From assembly GCF_030123505.1 (NCBI RefSeq), contig NZ_CP126115.1, positions 3,486,001-3,550,000 on the forward strand: a DNA stretch of 64,000 bases, given 5' to 3'. Origin of the DNA: Neobacillus sp. YX16. GTDB taxonomy: Bacteria > Bacillota > Bacilli > Bacillales > Cytobacillaceae. How positions within the stretch are numbered: position 1 is the first letter of the stretch; the number at the start of each line of letters is the position of its first letter. The notes below the pieces were generated by a model, which was given only the letters and a program-made list of their open reading frames with translations, ran no database searches and was not told the DNA's origin. This document shows positions 17,633 to 25,879 of this stretch, one piece after another. A program made the translations under genes and the position numbers.

Positions 17633-17974
17633 TCAACCGCCGCAACGATGGCCTCCGCCACCACAGCGATGACCGCCTCCGCAATTGTGTCCTCCACAGC
17701 GATGACCGCCGCAACGATGGCCTCCACAACGATGGCCTCCGCAGTTAAAACAATTAAAGCAATTGAAACAATTAAAGCAGTTAAAACAGCTAAAGCAACT
17801 AAAACATCGGCCAATACCGCCAATACCGCCAATACCACCAATACCACCAACACCGCCAAAACCACCAAATCGAGCTGGGTCATTATAGTACATGCTCGGG
17901 TCATACGGAACTGCCTGGGTCGCTTGGAAATCTCCAAGACTTAACCCCTGGAGTTGACTTTGGAAATCATTCAT
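17633..17974 (-). CDS. Heterocycloanthracin/sonorensin-type bacteriocin precursor
   Basis: 113-residue precursor from the ATG at 17974. An earlier in-frame ATG at 17980 is only 2 bases from GGAGG and so unlikely. The leader (MNDFQSQLQGLSLGDFQ...) matches the heterocycloanthracin/sonorensin leader. Then come a Gly/Ile-rich spacer (GGFGGVGGIGG repeats) and a core with 14 Cys in two blocks: eight spaced by F-S or F-N (CFSCFSCFNC...) and six as GGHRC or GGHNC repeats with growing Gly runs. YcaO/SagB enzymes next door would convert Cys (and two Ser) to azoles. The purely tripeptide CF(N/S) block and His-rich GGHRC block are the features to compare with relatives. The repetitive DNA suggests slippage-driven change in length. 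Confidence 0.9.
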   Translation of the reverse strand: MNDFQSQLQGLSLGDFQATQAVPYDPSMYYNDPARFGGFGGVGGIGGIGGIGGIGRCFSCFSCFNCFNCFNCFNCFNCGGHRCGGHRCGGHRCGGHNCGGGHRCGGGGHRCGG

Positions 17975-18212
17975 TTTCATTACCTCCTTATATATTTAAA
18001 CAAGGGCAGCAGCAACTTGAAATTAGAACAGAACAAACTTGAAAGTAGATAAATACCCTGCTTTTTAAAAACCTTCCCCAACAAAATATGTACATTGGGT
18101 GGGTATTGCTACTAATACAAAAGCCTATTTTTAAAGGTTTCGTTGAAAAATCCATTCGTATATTCTATCTTTAATCATTTTTCCGAAAAGGAATAAATCT
18201 TTTTCCAAAAAA
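17975..18212. other. Leader and promoter region of the bacteriocin operon
   Basis: It holds the GGAGG before the precursor and AT-rich sequence upstream. I cannot assign the promoter with confidence. No gene seen. Confidence 0.4.
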
Positions 18213-18290
18213 AAAACCCTTTTGTGTAGACAGTTCTAACTGTTTACACAAAAGGGTTTTTCAATCAGTCACCATAATAATGTTACTAGC
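18213..18290. terminator. Terminator of metallo-hydrolase gene; copy 1 of a dispersed repeat
   Basis: AAACCCTTTTGTGTA-GACAGTT pairs with AACTGT-TACACAAAAGGGTTT. The arm CCCTTTTGTGTAGACAG recurs in hairpins at 22913 and 28231. The sequence beyond the arm (CAATCAGTCACCATAATAAT) also resembles that at 22964. Confidence 0.85.
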
Positions 18291-18310
18291 ACCTAATCAT
18301 TTCGAATCAT

Positions 18311-19273
18311 TTATCGTTTTTTAACAATAGAACGAAAAAACAATTTACCGTCCCTTAGCTCACTATATACCTCATCATTCTTTTCAAGGTAAATGAGTCG
18401 AGTAATGGTTGCCAAAAATGGAGCAAAAAATTTGGTACTAGGTAGTAGACCATATATTTCCTGACAAACCTGCCATGATGTTTTTTCTTCGTCCCCAACA
18501 CATTGTAAAATCTGTTCCAAACGATGTTTGTGACCTGTGATCATGTCGTCTATCCGATCATTCAAGTTGTAAATGAGTTCTCCATGACCTGGGAGCGCTA
18601 TTTTGGCAGGATACGCTTTTAATTTTTCCAAAGAGGCAATGTTATCTTTTATTGGATTCAGGTCGTTTTCTGACCAAAGAGCAATGATGGGAGAAAGTCC
18701 CGCTAAAATATGGTCCCCAGTGATCATCACCTGTTGATTATGATTATAAAAACAGAAATGATCCGAAGAATGCCCTGGTGTCCAAATAGTTTCATACATT
18801 TCGTTCCCGAGCTTGATCGTTTGCTGGTTTTCAAAAAGTCCATCAGGTTCAAATTCATAAGCACCTTCTTCTAAATTCCCCATATTCCGAGGGATTTCAG
18901 GGCCACCATGTGTCTTTAATAAGTTGAGAATCCAATTTTGATTAGCATTGTTTCGCTTACTCTGAATTTCTTTAAATCCTAAACTTGAAATAAAGACAGG
19001 AACATGATGCTGTTGTTGAAACCATCTAGCTAGTCCAATATGATCTGGATGAGCATGGGTTAAGACTAATTTCTCAATTTTCATGCCCGAACCTAAAGTT
19101 TTCTCCCAAATATCGATAGATTCTTTCGCTTCACTACCAGTGTCAACAATCGTAAAGCCGTTATCTCCTTTAAACAAGAAGCTGTTCATTTCATACATTC
19201 CAAACGGATACCGAACGACAAGTTGATAAATGTCCTCCGAAATTTTCGTTAGCGTTGGGAACTGATCCACCAT
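18311..19273 (-). CDS. MBL-fold metallo-hydrolase
   Basis: 320 residues. The metal motif HAHPDH is at 73-78 (LTHAHPDHIG), a GH follows in WTPGHSSDH, then TGDHIL and a final LPGHGELIYN, completing the usual set of zinc ligands. Glyoxalase-II-like lactamase fold, with a C-terminal helical domain rather than a second catalytic module. It resembles B. subtilis YqjP-type proteins of unknown substrate. Cytosolic, no signal peptide. The ribosome binding site is GAAAGGGGTTTT. It may share a transcript with the hypothetical gene at 19325, about 50 bases upstream. Confidence 0.88.
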   Translation of the reverse strand: MVDQFPTLTKISEDIYQLVVRYPFGMYEMNSFLFKGDNGFTIVDTGSEAKESIDIWEKTLGSGMKIEKLVLTHAHPDHIGLARWFQQQHHVPVFISSLGFKEIQSKRNNANQNWILNLLKTHGGPEIPRNMGNLEEGAYEFEPDGLFENQQTIKLGNEMYETIWTPGHSSDHFCFYNHNQQVMITGDHILAGLSPIIALWSENDLNPIKDNIASLEKLKAYPAKIALPGHGELIYNLNDRIDDMITGHKHRLEQILQCVGDEEKTSWQVCQEIYGLLPSTKFFAPFLATITRLIYLEKNDEVYSELRDGKLFFRSIVKKR

Positions 19274-19324
19274 AAAACCCCTTCTTTCTTGTATGTACGA
19301 TTAAATTCTAAGTCTAGCTATTTA

Positions 19325-19759
19325 TTAAATGTTCGTTAATTGACCGTTTATTAATTTTTTATCTAATTCTCTTACCAGATCAAAAGACTGTAGGAGTACG
19401 TCCGGGACCAATGTTCTCCCATAAATCCAAGCATTCATCTCAATTTGAGTTTTTAACTTTGCTATTTCATCATCTTCACCATACTTGAAAGTCCTTAAAT
19501 CATGTTTATTTTTCTTAAAATCCAAGTAATAACCAATTACATGATACAGAATGATTTTTACAAGATTTTCATCTGTCTCTTTCATTCTAATTTTGGTAAT
19601 ATAACCGTTAACTTGAAGGTAATTAAATTTAATCGTATTTGTTGAAACGTTATAACTCATAGGTACAGGTAGTTTATTATTAATTTCATAGTCAATATTT
19701 AAATGGTGCTTATTTAATGTATCTTCAATGATTTTCTCAATATTCCAGATTTTCAGCAT
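19325..19759 (-). CDS. Hypothetical protein with a degenerate metallopeptidase-like motif
   Basis: 144 residues, soluble, charged. The central part (IILYHVIGYYLDFKKNKHD, then QIEMNAWIYGRTLV) has the spacing of the minimal IrrE/ImmA-type peptidase helix pair (HExxH ... E). The catalytic HExxH reads HVIGY here, so the metal site is lost. It is best described as a conserved hypothetical protein of Bacillaceae, possibly a catalytically dead peptidase fold. It lies about 50 bases upstream of the metallo-hydrolase, same strand. The ribosome binding site (AAGGGAAGTG) is near the start. Confidence 0.5.
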   Translation of the reverse strand: MLKIWNIEKIIEDTLNKHHLNIDYEINNKLPVPMSYNVSTNTIKFNYLQVNGYITKIRMKETDENLVKIILYHVIGYYLDFKKNKHDLRTFKYGEDDEIAKLKTQIEMNAWIYGRTLVPDVLLQSFDLVRELDKKLINGQLTNI

Positions 19760-19990
19760 ATTATGTACACTTCCCTTTATTAACTACTTCGTCATATTTT
19801 GAATTTTCTCTATACTTATCCATCTTACACATATTTTTTAAATCTTTAAAGCAATTAAATATTAACATACCGTAATTTAAGTTTGTCCCTATTTTGTTTT
19901 TTTGATTTCTATTGTAGGAAATGTAGGAAGGAAAAAATAGAGGGATTGATTTGCCAATGAGGTCTAAAAGTTACAGGATGTATAAAAATT

Positions 19991-20026
19991 TAAAAACCCA
20001 ACTTCAATCAAAGATTAAAGTTGGGT
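19991..20026 (-). terminator. Terminator of the Gfo/Idh gene
   Basis: ACCCAACTT pairs with AAGTTGGGT and is followed on the minus strand by TTTTTAAATTTTT. Confidence 0.8.
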
Positions 20027-20049
20027 ACAAACCTGCTATTAATCTAGCA

Positions 20050-21186
20050 TTACCAAGTTTTTTTAAATTTCACTGCGCTTCCACCAATTTTGGCAGACTT
20101 ATATGCAGCTTCAGCAATACCAACAACCGTTAGTGCAGTATCAATATCAAATCCTGGTAAATACTGATCCTTATTGGACTCATCTAGTACAAAATCAATA
20201 AATAAGTTTATTGGAACGGTGCCATCTGATCCATACACAGACGGATCAATTAAATTCATTCCTGCTTCCATCCCAGAAACATGTTTAGAATTCAGATAAA
20301 CAGATTCCTTACCTTCCACACCTAAAACTACTAGAATCCCATCTGTTCCGATTACTTCTAATGAATTTTCCATTATGCTTGTAACCATATTAGTATGAGC
20401 TGTACCTATAGCATTATTTTCAAACTCTAGCATAATGGTTGCACTATCTTCAACTTCTCTATTTGTCCAGTTTTTCATAAAAGATGACACTTTCGTAGGG
20501 GTTCCAGCAAGATATGTAAGCATAGACATACCATGTACACCTAGGTCAATTAAAGCCCCGCCTCCTGCCACTTCTTTGTCATACCAGCTTTCAGGCAGAC
20601 GATCTGTTTTAGCCATGCCATGTGCACGCCTAAAGTTAATGGCAACAATATCACCAAGACTGCCATCGTCAACCAATTTCTTTGCATATTGATAGGAACC
20701 AATCGGCAATGATTCATGTGAAACGACAAGTTTTACACCGTTTTCTTCAATTGCCTTTTTTACACTTAATCCATCTTTCACAGTAGGGGTTAATACTTTG
20801 TCAGTGAAAACGTGCTTTTTCGCATTTGCAGCGCGGATTATTAGATCTTTGTGTAAACTAGTTTCTGCTTCAATCATAACAGCATCTATGTTCTCATTAT
20901 CCAGGATTTTTTGATAATCAGCTTCATAAGGAACACCCAGCATATCTGCAAATTTCTTACCACGTTCAGCATCATGGTCATAAACCGCTACCCACTCCAC
21001 TTTACCAGCCGAAAGTTTAGCTATTTTTTCAATAAACATACTCGTATGCACATGCCAACCACCCACTAATGCAAGACGTACCTTTGAATTGTTTTGTGCT
21101 GCTGAAGGCGCCTCTGGGAAAATCGTACTTACGATTAGGGTTGTTAATAAAACTGTTGAGATTAAAATACCTAATATTTTTTTCAT
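20050..21186 (-). CDS. Exported Gfo/Idh/MocA-family oxidoreductase
   Basis: 378 residues from the ATG at 21186, chosen because GAGGAGG lies just upstream and the protein then opens with a clear Sec signal (MKKILGILISTVLLTTLIVS... ending near APSAAQ). The mature part is a Gfo/Idh/MocA enzyme: a Rossmann strand (VRLALVGGWHVHTS, with a modified GxGxxG), then DKVLTPTV, EKP-loop-like region and the C-terminal alpha/beta domain. Such enzymes usually act on sugars with NAD(P) in the cytosol; a secreted copy without a twin-arginine motif is unusual in Firmicutes. No lipobox Cys. Two perfect cre sites upstream indicate CcpA control, so carbohydrate use is the likely setting. Confidence 0.8.
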   Translation of the reverse strand: MKKILGILISTVLLTTLIVSTIFPEAPSAAQNNSKVRLALVGGWHVHTSMFIEKIAKLSAGKVEWVAVYDHDAERGKKFADMLGVPYEADYQKILDNENIDAVMIEAETSLHKDLIIRAANAKKHVFTDKVLTPTVKDGLSVKKAIEENGVKLVVSHESLPIGSYQYAKKLVDDGSLGDIVAINFRRAHGMAKTDRLPESWYDKEVAGGGALIDLGVHGMSMLTYLAGTPTKVSSFMKNWTNREVEDSATIMLEFENNAIGTAHTNMVTSIMENSLEVIGTDGILVVLGVEGKESVYLNSKHVSGMEAGMNLIDPSVYGSDGTVPINLFIDFVLDESNKDQYLPGFDIDTALTVVGIAEAAYKSAKIGGSAVKFKKTW

Positions 21187-21322
21187 AGCTTTGTACTCCT
21201 CCTCATTGTTTAATTTCCTAAAATACATGTACGAACTCCTGTTTTTTTTAATCCTCCCTTCTACTTCTATTTTCTTCTCCAATGTAATTCTAGACATGAT
21301 AATAGTTGTCTAGCCGACTTTT

Positions 21323-21336
21323 TGTAATCGATTACA
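21323..21336. promoter_or_regulatory. cre site 1 (CcpA operator)
   Basis: TGTAATCGATTACA is a perfect 14-bp palindrome that fits the cre consensus TGWNANCGNTNWCA at every position. It lies 137 bases before the start of the Gfo/Idh gene. Confidence 0.8.
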
Positions 21337-21352
21337 TTTTTTTGCTAAGGTC

Positions 21353-21390
21353 AGCGCTCCACTATTAACAAATTTTAATAGCAGAGCGCT
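21353..21390. other. Inverted repeat in the leader of the Gfo/Idh gene
   Basis: AGCGCTC pairs with GAGCGCT and CTATTA with TAATAG, with a 2-base mismatch between and an 8-base loop. No T-run follows on either strand, so it is not a simple terminator. Confidence 0.5.
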
Positions 21391-21484
21391 ACTCTTAGCC
21401 AAGGTATCCGGGCACCAAATTATGATAATATCTATTATGATTCTATAGACTTTTCACGTTTATTAAACATTATTAAATAGTAAC

Positions 21485-21498
21485 TGAAATCGATTACA
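21485..21498. promoter_or_regulatory. cre site 2 (CcpA operator)
   Basis: TGAAATCGATTACA also fits the full cre consensus, 162 bases from cre site 1. It sits between the divergent Gfo/Idh and HAD genes and could serve either. Confidence 0.75.
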
Positions 21499-21737
21499 TT
21501 TTAAATGTTAATCTATTAAGAATTGTCTGTCAATATGTTTCTTTAATATTTTATCTTACTATATATATGGATAATCAGGTTTATATATTTATCGTTGCCT
21601 AACACAAGCAAAAAAGCACAGAAGGATATGACACTATTAATAGATATTCGATTCAATGAAGAACAATGGTAATATCGATAAAATCATGATAAAGTAATAT
21701 TTTTGATAGTGTTTAGACTAAACAAATGAAATGAGGG

Positions 21738-22322
21738 ATGAACTTGAACATATTATGGGATTTTGATGGTACACTTTTTGATACATATCCGGCACTGGTT
21801 AAAGGTTTTATAGAATTAAGTCAGCAAGACCTTGATCATGTTGAAGTCTTAAAATGGCTAAAGATTGATTCCTTAACAGCATTTAAACAATATGGGATTG
21901 ATGAGGACAAGCGCGCAGAGTATAAACGGATTGATAAACAGTACTCCAAAGAATACAGTAAGCCTTTTGAGCACTTAGAGGAAGTTTTATCAACCGTTGA
22001 TAACAATATTATTGTGACGCATCGCGATATGGAATCTACGATGTATCTTCTTGAGAAATATCATTTAACCCACTACTTTAAAGAAATTGTATCTGTTGAA
22101 GAACAAGGATTTGACAGAAAACCCCATCCTTCTTCTTATGAATATGTTCTGAAAAATGATCAAATTGATTTAGTCATTGGTGATAGAGAATTGGATTTAC
22201 TTCCAGCCAGAAAATTAGGGATTAAAACCGTGGCCTTCCAAAATCAGAACATCGAAGCTGATTTTCATTTAGAAAGCTACAAGGATTTTATTTCTACTGT
22301 ACTCAATAAAAAAAGCTTGTAG
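21738..22322 (+). CDS. HAD-IA hydrolase, phosphoglycolate phosphatase-like
   Basis: 194 residues. Motif I DFDGTLFD (residues 8-15) carries the nucleophile Asp; motif II is VTHRD, the motif III region FDRKPHPSSYEYVLK and motif IV VIGDRELDL. A small helical cap lies between motifs I and II. This is the layout of HAD subfamily IA phosphatases such as phosphoglycolate phosphatase. The substrate cannot be told. Cytosolic. The start is either ATG at 21738 or TTG at 21744, which is better spaced from GAGGG. Ends in its own terminator. Confidence 0.85.
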   Translation: MNLNILWDFDGTLFDTYPALVKGFIELSQQDLDHVEVLKWLKIDSLTAFKQYGIDEDKRAEYKRIDKQYSKEYSKPFEHLEEVLSTVDNNIIVTHRDMESTMYLLEKYHLTHYFKEIVSVEEQGFDRKPHPSSYEYVLKNDQIDLVIGDRELDLLPARKLGIKTVAFQNQNIEADFHLESYKDFISTVLNKKSL

Positions 22323-22358
22323 AATGGTCTTTAGCGACTTTTCTACAAGCTTTTCTTT
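22311..22358. terminator. Intrinsic terminator
   Basis: AAAAGCTTGTAGAA pairs with TTCTACAAGCTTTT, with T-run. It serves the HAD gene and lies next to the end of the convergent Usp gene. Confidence 0.85.
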
Positions 22359-22370
22359 TATAATAGAGAT

Positions 22371-22808
22371 TTATTTTACAATAAACACTGGGCATGGTGC
22401 CTTTTGAACGACATAATGGCTGACGCTACCTAAGAATAGCTCCTTCAGTCCGCTTAATCCTCTGCTACCCATTACAACAAGGTCAGCATCATTTTGCTTC
22501 ACAAACTCAACAATCATGACTCCTGGATTACCTTCCATGACCACAGATCTTGTTTTATTTGGCAGCGACTGAATTTCTTCCTCAATTTCTTTACGTATGG
22601 CATTAACTTCCTCACGTTGAGAGTCCTGGATTGCCTCAAATGCATAGCCATATGAGTAAACGATGGGTCTTGCAGGCTGCATGACCATAAAAACTAATAA
22701 TTCAATTTGGTTATCTAGTTTTGCTAGATTCATTGCCATTTTCAAAGCCTTTTTACTTAAATCAGAATGGTCATATGCTACTACGATTCTTGAATAATCC
22801 GTTAACAT
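22371..22808 (-). CDS. Universal stress protein (UspA family)
   Basis: 145 residues from the ATG at 22808, chosen because GAGAGGATGAG lies upstream at proper distance; a longer frame to 22907 has no ribosome binding site. UspA fold: start SRIVVAYDHSDLSKKAL, end VVMGSRGLSGLKELFLGSVSHYVVQKAPCPVFIV. The GxxGx9GS motif is present, so ATP binding is likely. Members help cells through stress and growth arrest; the exact role is unknown. It is a single-gene unit. Confidence 0.9.
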   Translation of the reverse strand: MLTDYSRIVVAYDHSDLSKKALKMAMNLAKLDNQIELLVFMVMQPARPIVYSYGYAFEAIQDSQREEVNAIRKEIEEEIQSLPNKTRSVVMEGNPGVMIVEFVKQNDADLVVMGSRGLSGLKELFLGSVSHYVVQKAPCPVFIVK

Positions 22809-22912
22809 TCTTCTCATCCTCTCAAGAATAAAAACTTTATTTCCTACTATTATTATACGTCTGTTATTTTTATTTGTGGTATCTAGATAGTGACAACTTT
22901 GTTCCAATTTTT

Positions 22913-22990
22913 AAAAAAATCCCTCTGTGAGACCGGTGCCTACCTGTCTACACAAAAGGGATTATCAATCAGTTAACATAATAATATTAT
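22913..22990. terminator. Terminator of the thiamine operon; copy 2 of a dispersed repeat
   Basis: On the minus strand AATCCCTTTTGTGTAGAC pairs with GTCTCACAGAGGGATT, then seven T. Arm and flank resemble 18213-18290. Confidence 0.8.
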
Positions 22991-23015
22991 TAGTCAATGT
23001 GTATTTGAAAATAAT

Positions 23016-23507
23016 TTAACTATAAAACAATGCCACTTTTTTCTTAAAAAAGATTGAGAGAATGATTGCGCCAATCAATGCACCTGCGATCGAGCTAAAT
23101 ATGAATAACGGAATAAATCCAAATAACGCTGCTTTTTGACCAAGTAGTAGGGTCGCAATTGGATAGCAAAGAATCGCTCCAATAATACCGGTTCCAATTA
23201 CCTCACCTGTAAAAGCCATATAGATTTTTTTTGTTTTCATAAAAAGCAGCCCAGCCAATAAGGCCCCAACCATACTTCCTGGAAAAGCAAACACTGAACC
23301 AGTTCCCATGATATTCCGTAAGATTGAGACACATAAAGCCTGTGCAACTGCATAAAACGGCCCTAACACTACGGCAGATAAAACATTTAAGAAATGCTGT
23401 ATCGGAAAAACCTTTGTGACTCCAATTGGAATAAACAATAGATTACTTGTGAGTGCACCAATCGCAATCATCATCGCTGTCAATGTGAGTTTATGCGTAT
23501 TTCTCAT
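23016..23507 (-). CDS. thiW: ThiW, S component of a thiazole/thiamine-precursor ECF transporter
   Basis: 163-residue integral membrane protein with about five or six hydrophobic spans, starting MRNTHKLTLTAMMIAIGALTS. ThiW proteins are substrate-binding S components of energy-coupling factor transporters and are found in TPP-riboswitch operons, where they are predicted to take up hydroxyethylthiazole. Typical ThiW features are the early F(I/F)P(I)GVTKVFPIQHFLNVLSAV region and VLGPFYAV. The ATPase and T components are not here and would be shared from elsewhere. Last gene of the operon; its neighbour thiM phosphorylates the same thiazole, which supports the call. Confidence 0.85.
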   Translation of the reverse strand: MRNTHKLTLTAMMIAIGALTSNLLFIPIGVTKVFPIQHFLNVLSAVVLGPFYAVAQALCVSILRNIMGTGSVFAFPGSMVGALLAGLLFMKTKKIYMAFTGEVIGTGIIGAILCYPIATLLLGQKAALFGFIPLFIFSSIAGALIGAIILSIFFKKKVALFYS

Positions 23508-23545
23508 AAAAAAACTCCCTCCCCTTTCTAAAGGATTTCACAAAT

Positions 23546-24196
23546 CTAAAAGACACTTTTTCTTAACTCCTTAGCGGCTTTTGTAACACAATTAGCATGG
23601 CTGATTGCGGTAATAACCGAAACACCGTCAGCTCCTGCTTGAATAACAGTCCCAGCATTGTCAGAGGTAATTCCGCCAATTCCAACAACCGGAATGCTTA
23701 AGCCTCTCTCTCTCAATACCTTGATAAGCTTTGTACCATTTGAGGGTTTGGCGTCTTCTTTTGTCTTTGTTGGAAAAACAGGCCCAATCCCAAAATAATC
23801 GGCTCCCCCATCAACCGCGACCATCGCTTCTTCGTAACTATGTACAGAAACACCAATAATTTTATCGCCAATCTTCTTTCTTACATCCTTGACAGGTTCA
23901 TCCTCCTGCCCAATATGAACTCCGTCCGCATTGAGGGCGATCGCTAATTCGATATCATCATTGACGATGAAAGGAATTTGATGCTCTCGGCATATTTGTT
24001 GGAGTTCTTTGGCCAATTCAACCTTTTTATCCCCCGTAAAAGCTCCGGTTCCCTTCTCACGGTATTGAAAAAGGGTAATTCCGCCTTCAATGGCTTCCCT
24101 CAACACTTGGGCAGGATGCACCCTGCAGTTCGGACTGCCCATGATAAAATAGACCTTCAATGAATCTCTCAAACTCTCCGTATTGAGAATGGTCAT
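23546..24196 (-). CDS. thiE: Thiamine-phosphate synthase
   Basis: 216 residues, TIM-barrel ThiE. It joins HMP-diphosphate with thiazole phosphate to give thiamine phosphate. Motifs seen: YREKGTGAF, VNDDIELAIALNADGVHIGQED, IIGVSVHS, ADYFGIGPVFPTKTKEDA and VVGIGGI near the C-terminus. The length is normal. It follows thiD by 9 bases, so co-translation is probable. The ribosome binding site is AAGGTAGGGAATCAGC, upstream of ATG. Confidence 0.95.
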   Translation of the reverse strand: MTILNTESLRDSLKVYFIMGSPNCRVHPAQVLREAIEGGITLFQYREKGTGAFTGDKKVELAKELQQICREHQIPFIVNDDIELAIALNADGVHIGQEDEPVKDVRKKIGDKIIGVSVHSYEEAMVAVDGGADYFGIGPVFPTKTKEDAKPSNGTKLIKVLRERGLSIPVVGIGGITSDNAGTVIQAGADGVSVITAISHANCVTKAAKELRKSVF

Positions 24197-24205
24197 GCTG
24201 ATTCC

Positions 24206-25012
24206 CTACCTTTTCCGTTCATTTCTCTTTCGATATGCCCAGTGATTGGTTGGACCATGCCCCTGACCAATCTGGAATTGATCTTCAATCGCAGCTTGGA
24301 TAAAATTCTTTGCTTTTGATACCGCTTCATTCACAGGTAAACCTTTGGCAAGTTCCGCTGTAACAGCTGCTGAAAACGTACAGCCGGTTCCATGCGTGTT
24401 CTTTGTCTGGACTCTTTTGCTCGAAAAGGTCATAAATGCGTTCCCATCAAACAATAAATCGATCGACTCATTTTGATTTTCATCATGACCGCCTTTTATG
24501 ACTACATTCTTAACGCCTAAATCATAAAGGCGTTTCGCGGCTTCCTGTTTATCAGTATCGGTTCGAATTGACATACCCGTCAAAACCTCTGCCTCAGGAA
24601 TATTTGGTGTAATGACCATGGCTAGGGGTAACAAATATTCTTTCATCGCCGAAATGGCTTCGATTTGGAGCAAGGATGCTCCGCCTTTTGCAATCATAAC
24701 GGGATCGACCACTACATTTTTCCATTTGTAGTATTCTATTTTTTCAGAAACGGCTTTAATGATTTCTGCATTAAACAGCATTCCTGTTTTCAGGGCGTCT
24801 GTACCAATATCTTCGCCGATTGCTTCAATTTGTCTGCATACTGCTTCAACAGTCATCGGAAATACAGCTTGAACTCCTAGTGTATTTTGAGCTGTTACAG
24901 CTGTTAAAGCTGACATACCGAATACCTCTAACTCCTGAAAGGTCTTTAAATCAGCCTGAATTCCTGCACCGCCGCCGCTGTCTGAACCAGCAATCGTTAA
25001 TACTTTTTTCAT
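24206..25012 (-). CDS. thiD: Hydroxymethylpyrimidine (phosphate) kinase
   Basis: 268 residues from the ATG at 25012, which has AAGGAG 8 bases upstream. A GTG three codons earlier overlaps that ribosome binding site and is less likely. Ribokinase-fold ThiD: start KKVLTIAGSDSGGGAGIQADLKTF, middle VVVDPVMIAKGG, end TKNTHGTGCTFSAA with the anion hole and catalytic Asp. It phosphorylates HMP and HMP-P for thiamine assembly. Part of tenA-thiM-thiD-thiE-thiW. Confidence 0.95.
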   Translation of the reverse strand: MKKVLTIAGSDSGGGAGIQADLKTFQELEVFGMSALTAVTAQNTLGVQAVFPMTVEAVCRQIEAIGEDIGTDALKTGMLFNAEIIKAVSEKIEYYKWKNVVVDPVMIAKGGASLLQIEAISAMKEYLLPLAMVITPNIPEAEVLTGMSIRTDTDKQEAAKRLYDLGVKNVVIKGGHDENQNESIDLLFDGNAFMTFSSKRVQTKNTHGTGCTFSAAVTAELAKGLPVNEAVSKAKNFIQAAIEDQFQIGQGHGPTNHWAYRKRNERKR

Positions 25013-25024
25013 GGTGCTCACTCC

Positions 25025-25831
25025 TTATACTTGGCTGAATAACGCTAATTGATGGAGATCCTCTGATGATACAAGAGCAAGTTGATTTATGAATTCGATT
25101 TGGAAACTGCCTGGCCCTGTATTGCCCACCTTTTCGAATGATTTTTCCGCTGCAATGCCATAATAGGTTAAAGCAGATAATCCAGCGAGTAACAGGTTCT
25201 TTTCCACCCCTGCAAATGCTCCGATTACAGAGGTTAATAGGCAGCCGGTTCCGGTCACTTTTGTTAACAGTGGATGTCCATTAGAAACTAAATAGGTCGT
25301 CTCTCCATCTGTCAGCACATCGTCTTTCCCGGTAATCACCACAATGGTATGGAGCTTTTGTGCAGCAGTTATAGCCAATTCCATACTATTCCCTTGTTGT
25401 AACCCGGCATCAACGCCCTTGATTTCCCACTTCTCTCCAATCACATTGGCAACTTCAGCAGCATTTCCTCTAAGAACGGAGATCTTCACTTCTTCCATCA
25501 CCTTTTGTGCCATTTCTGTTCGGAATGGGGTTGCACCTGCTCCAACAGGGTCGAATATAACTGGAATTCCAAGCTCATTAGCTGTTTTTCCAGCCAAAAT
25601 CATCGAGTCGACCACTTCCCTGCTTAAGGTACCGATGTTAAGGACGAGAGCACGAGAAATTCGTACCATGTCTGCCACCTCTTCTGGAGCATAGGCCATA
25701 ACAGGGGATGCCCCAAGGGATAAGAGTCCATTTGCAGTGAAATTAGTGACCACCACATTGGTAATATTATGTACGAGCGGATTTTCCTCTCTTACTCTTT
25801 GTAAAATTGAACCTAAATCGCTGCTATTCAT
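25025..25831 (-). CDS. thiM: Hydroxyethylthiazole kinase
   Basis: 268 residues. ThiM salvages the thiazole alcohol by phosphorylation. Signature regions: [20 protein letters not shown] at the start, [24 protein letters not shown], and [17 protein letters not shown] with the catalytic Cys of the family. Preceded by GAAGGAGGAAC. With ThiW it forms a salvage route for hydroxyethylthiazole. Confidence 0.95.
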   Translation of the reverse strand: MNSSDLGSILQRVREENPLVHNITNVVVTNFTANGLLSLGASPVMAYAPEEVADMVRISRALVLNIGTLSREVVDSMILAGKTANELGIPVIFDPVGAGATPFRTEMAQKVMEEVKISVLRGNAAEVANVIGEKWEIKGVDAGLQQGNSMELAITAAQKLHTIVVITGKDDVLTDGETTYLVSNGHPLLTKVTGTGCLLTSVIGAFAGVEKNLLLAGLSALTYYGIAAEKSFEKVGNTGPGSFQIEFINQLALVSSEDLHQLALFSQV

Positions 25832-25879
25832 TACAGTTCCTCCTTCTTATGTAACTTTTGTAGAGTTCCTCTAAATCTA

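Noticed and set aside
17648..17944. Plus-strand Ala/Thr/Lys-rich frame
   Set aside because: It is the antisense of the repetitive bacteriocin core; its repeats mirror the Cys/Gly codons.
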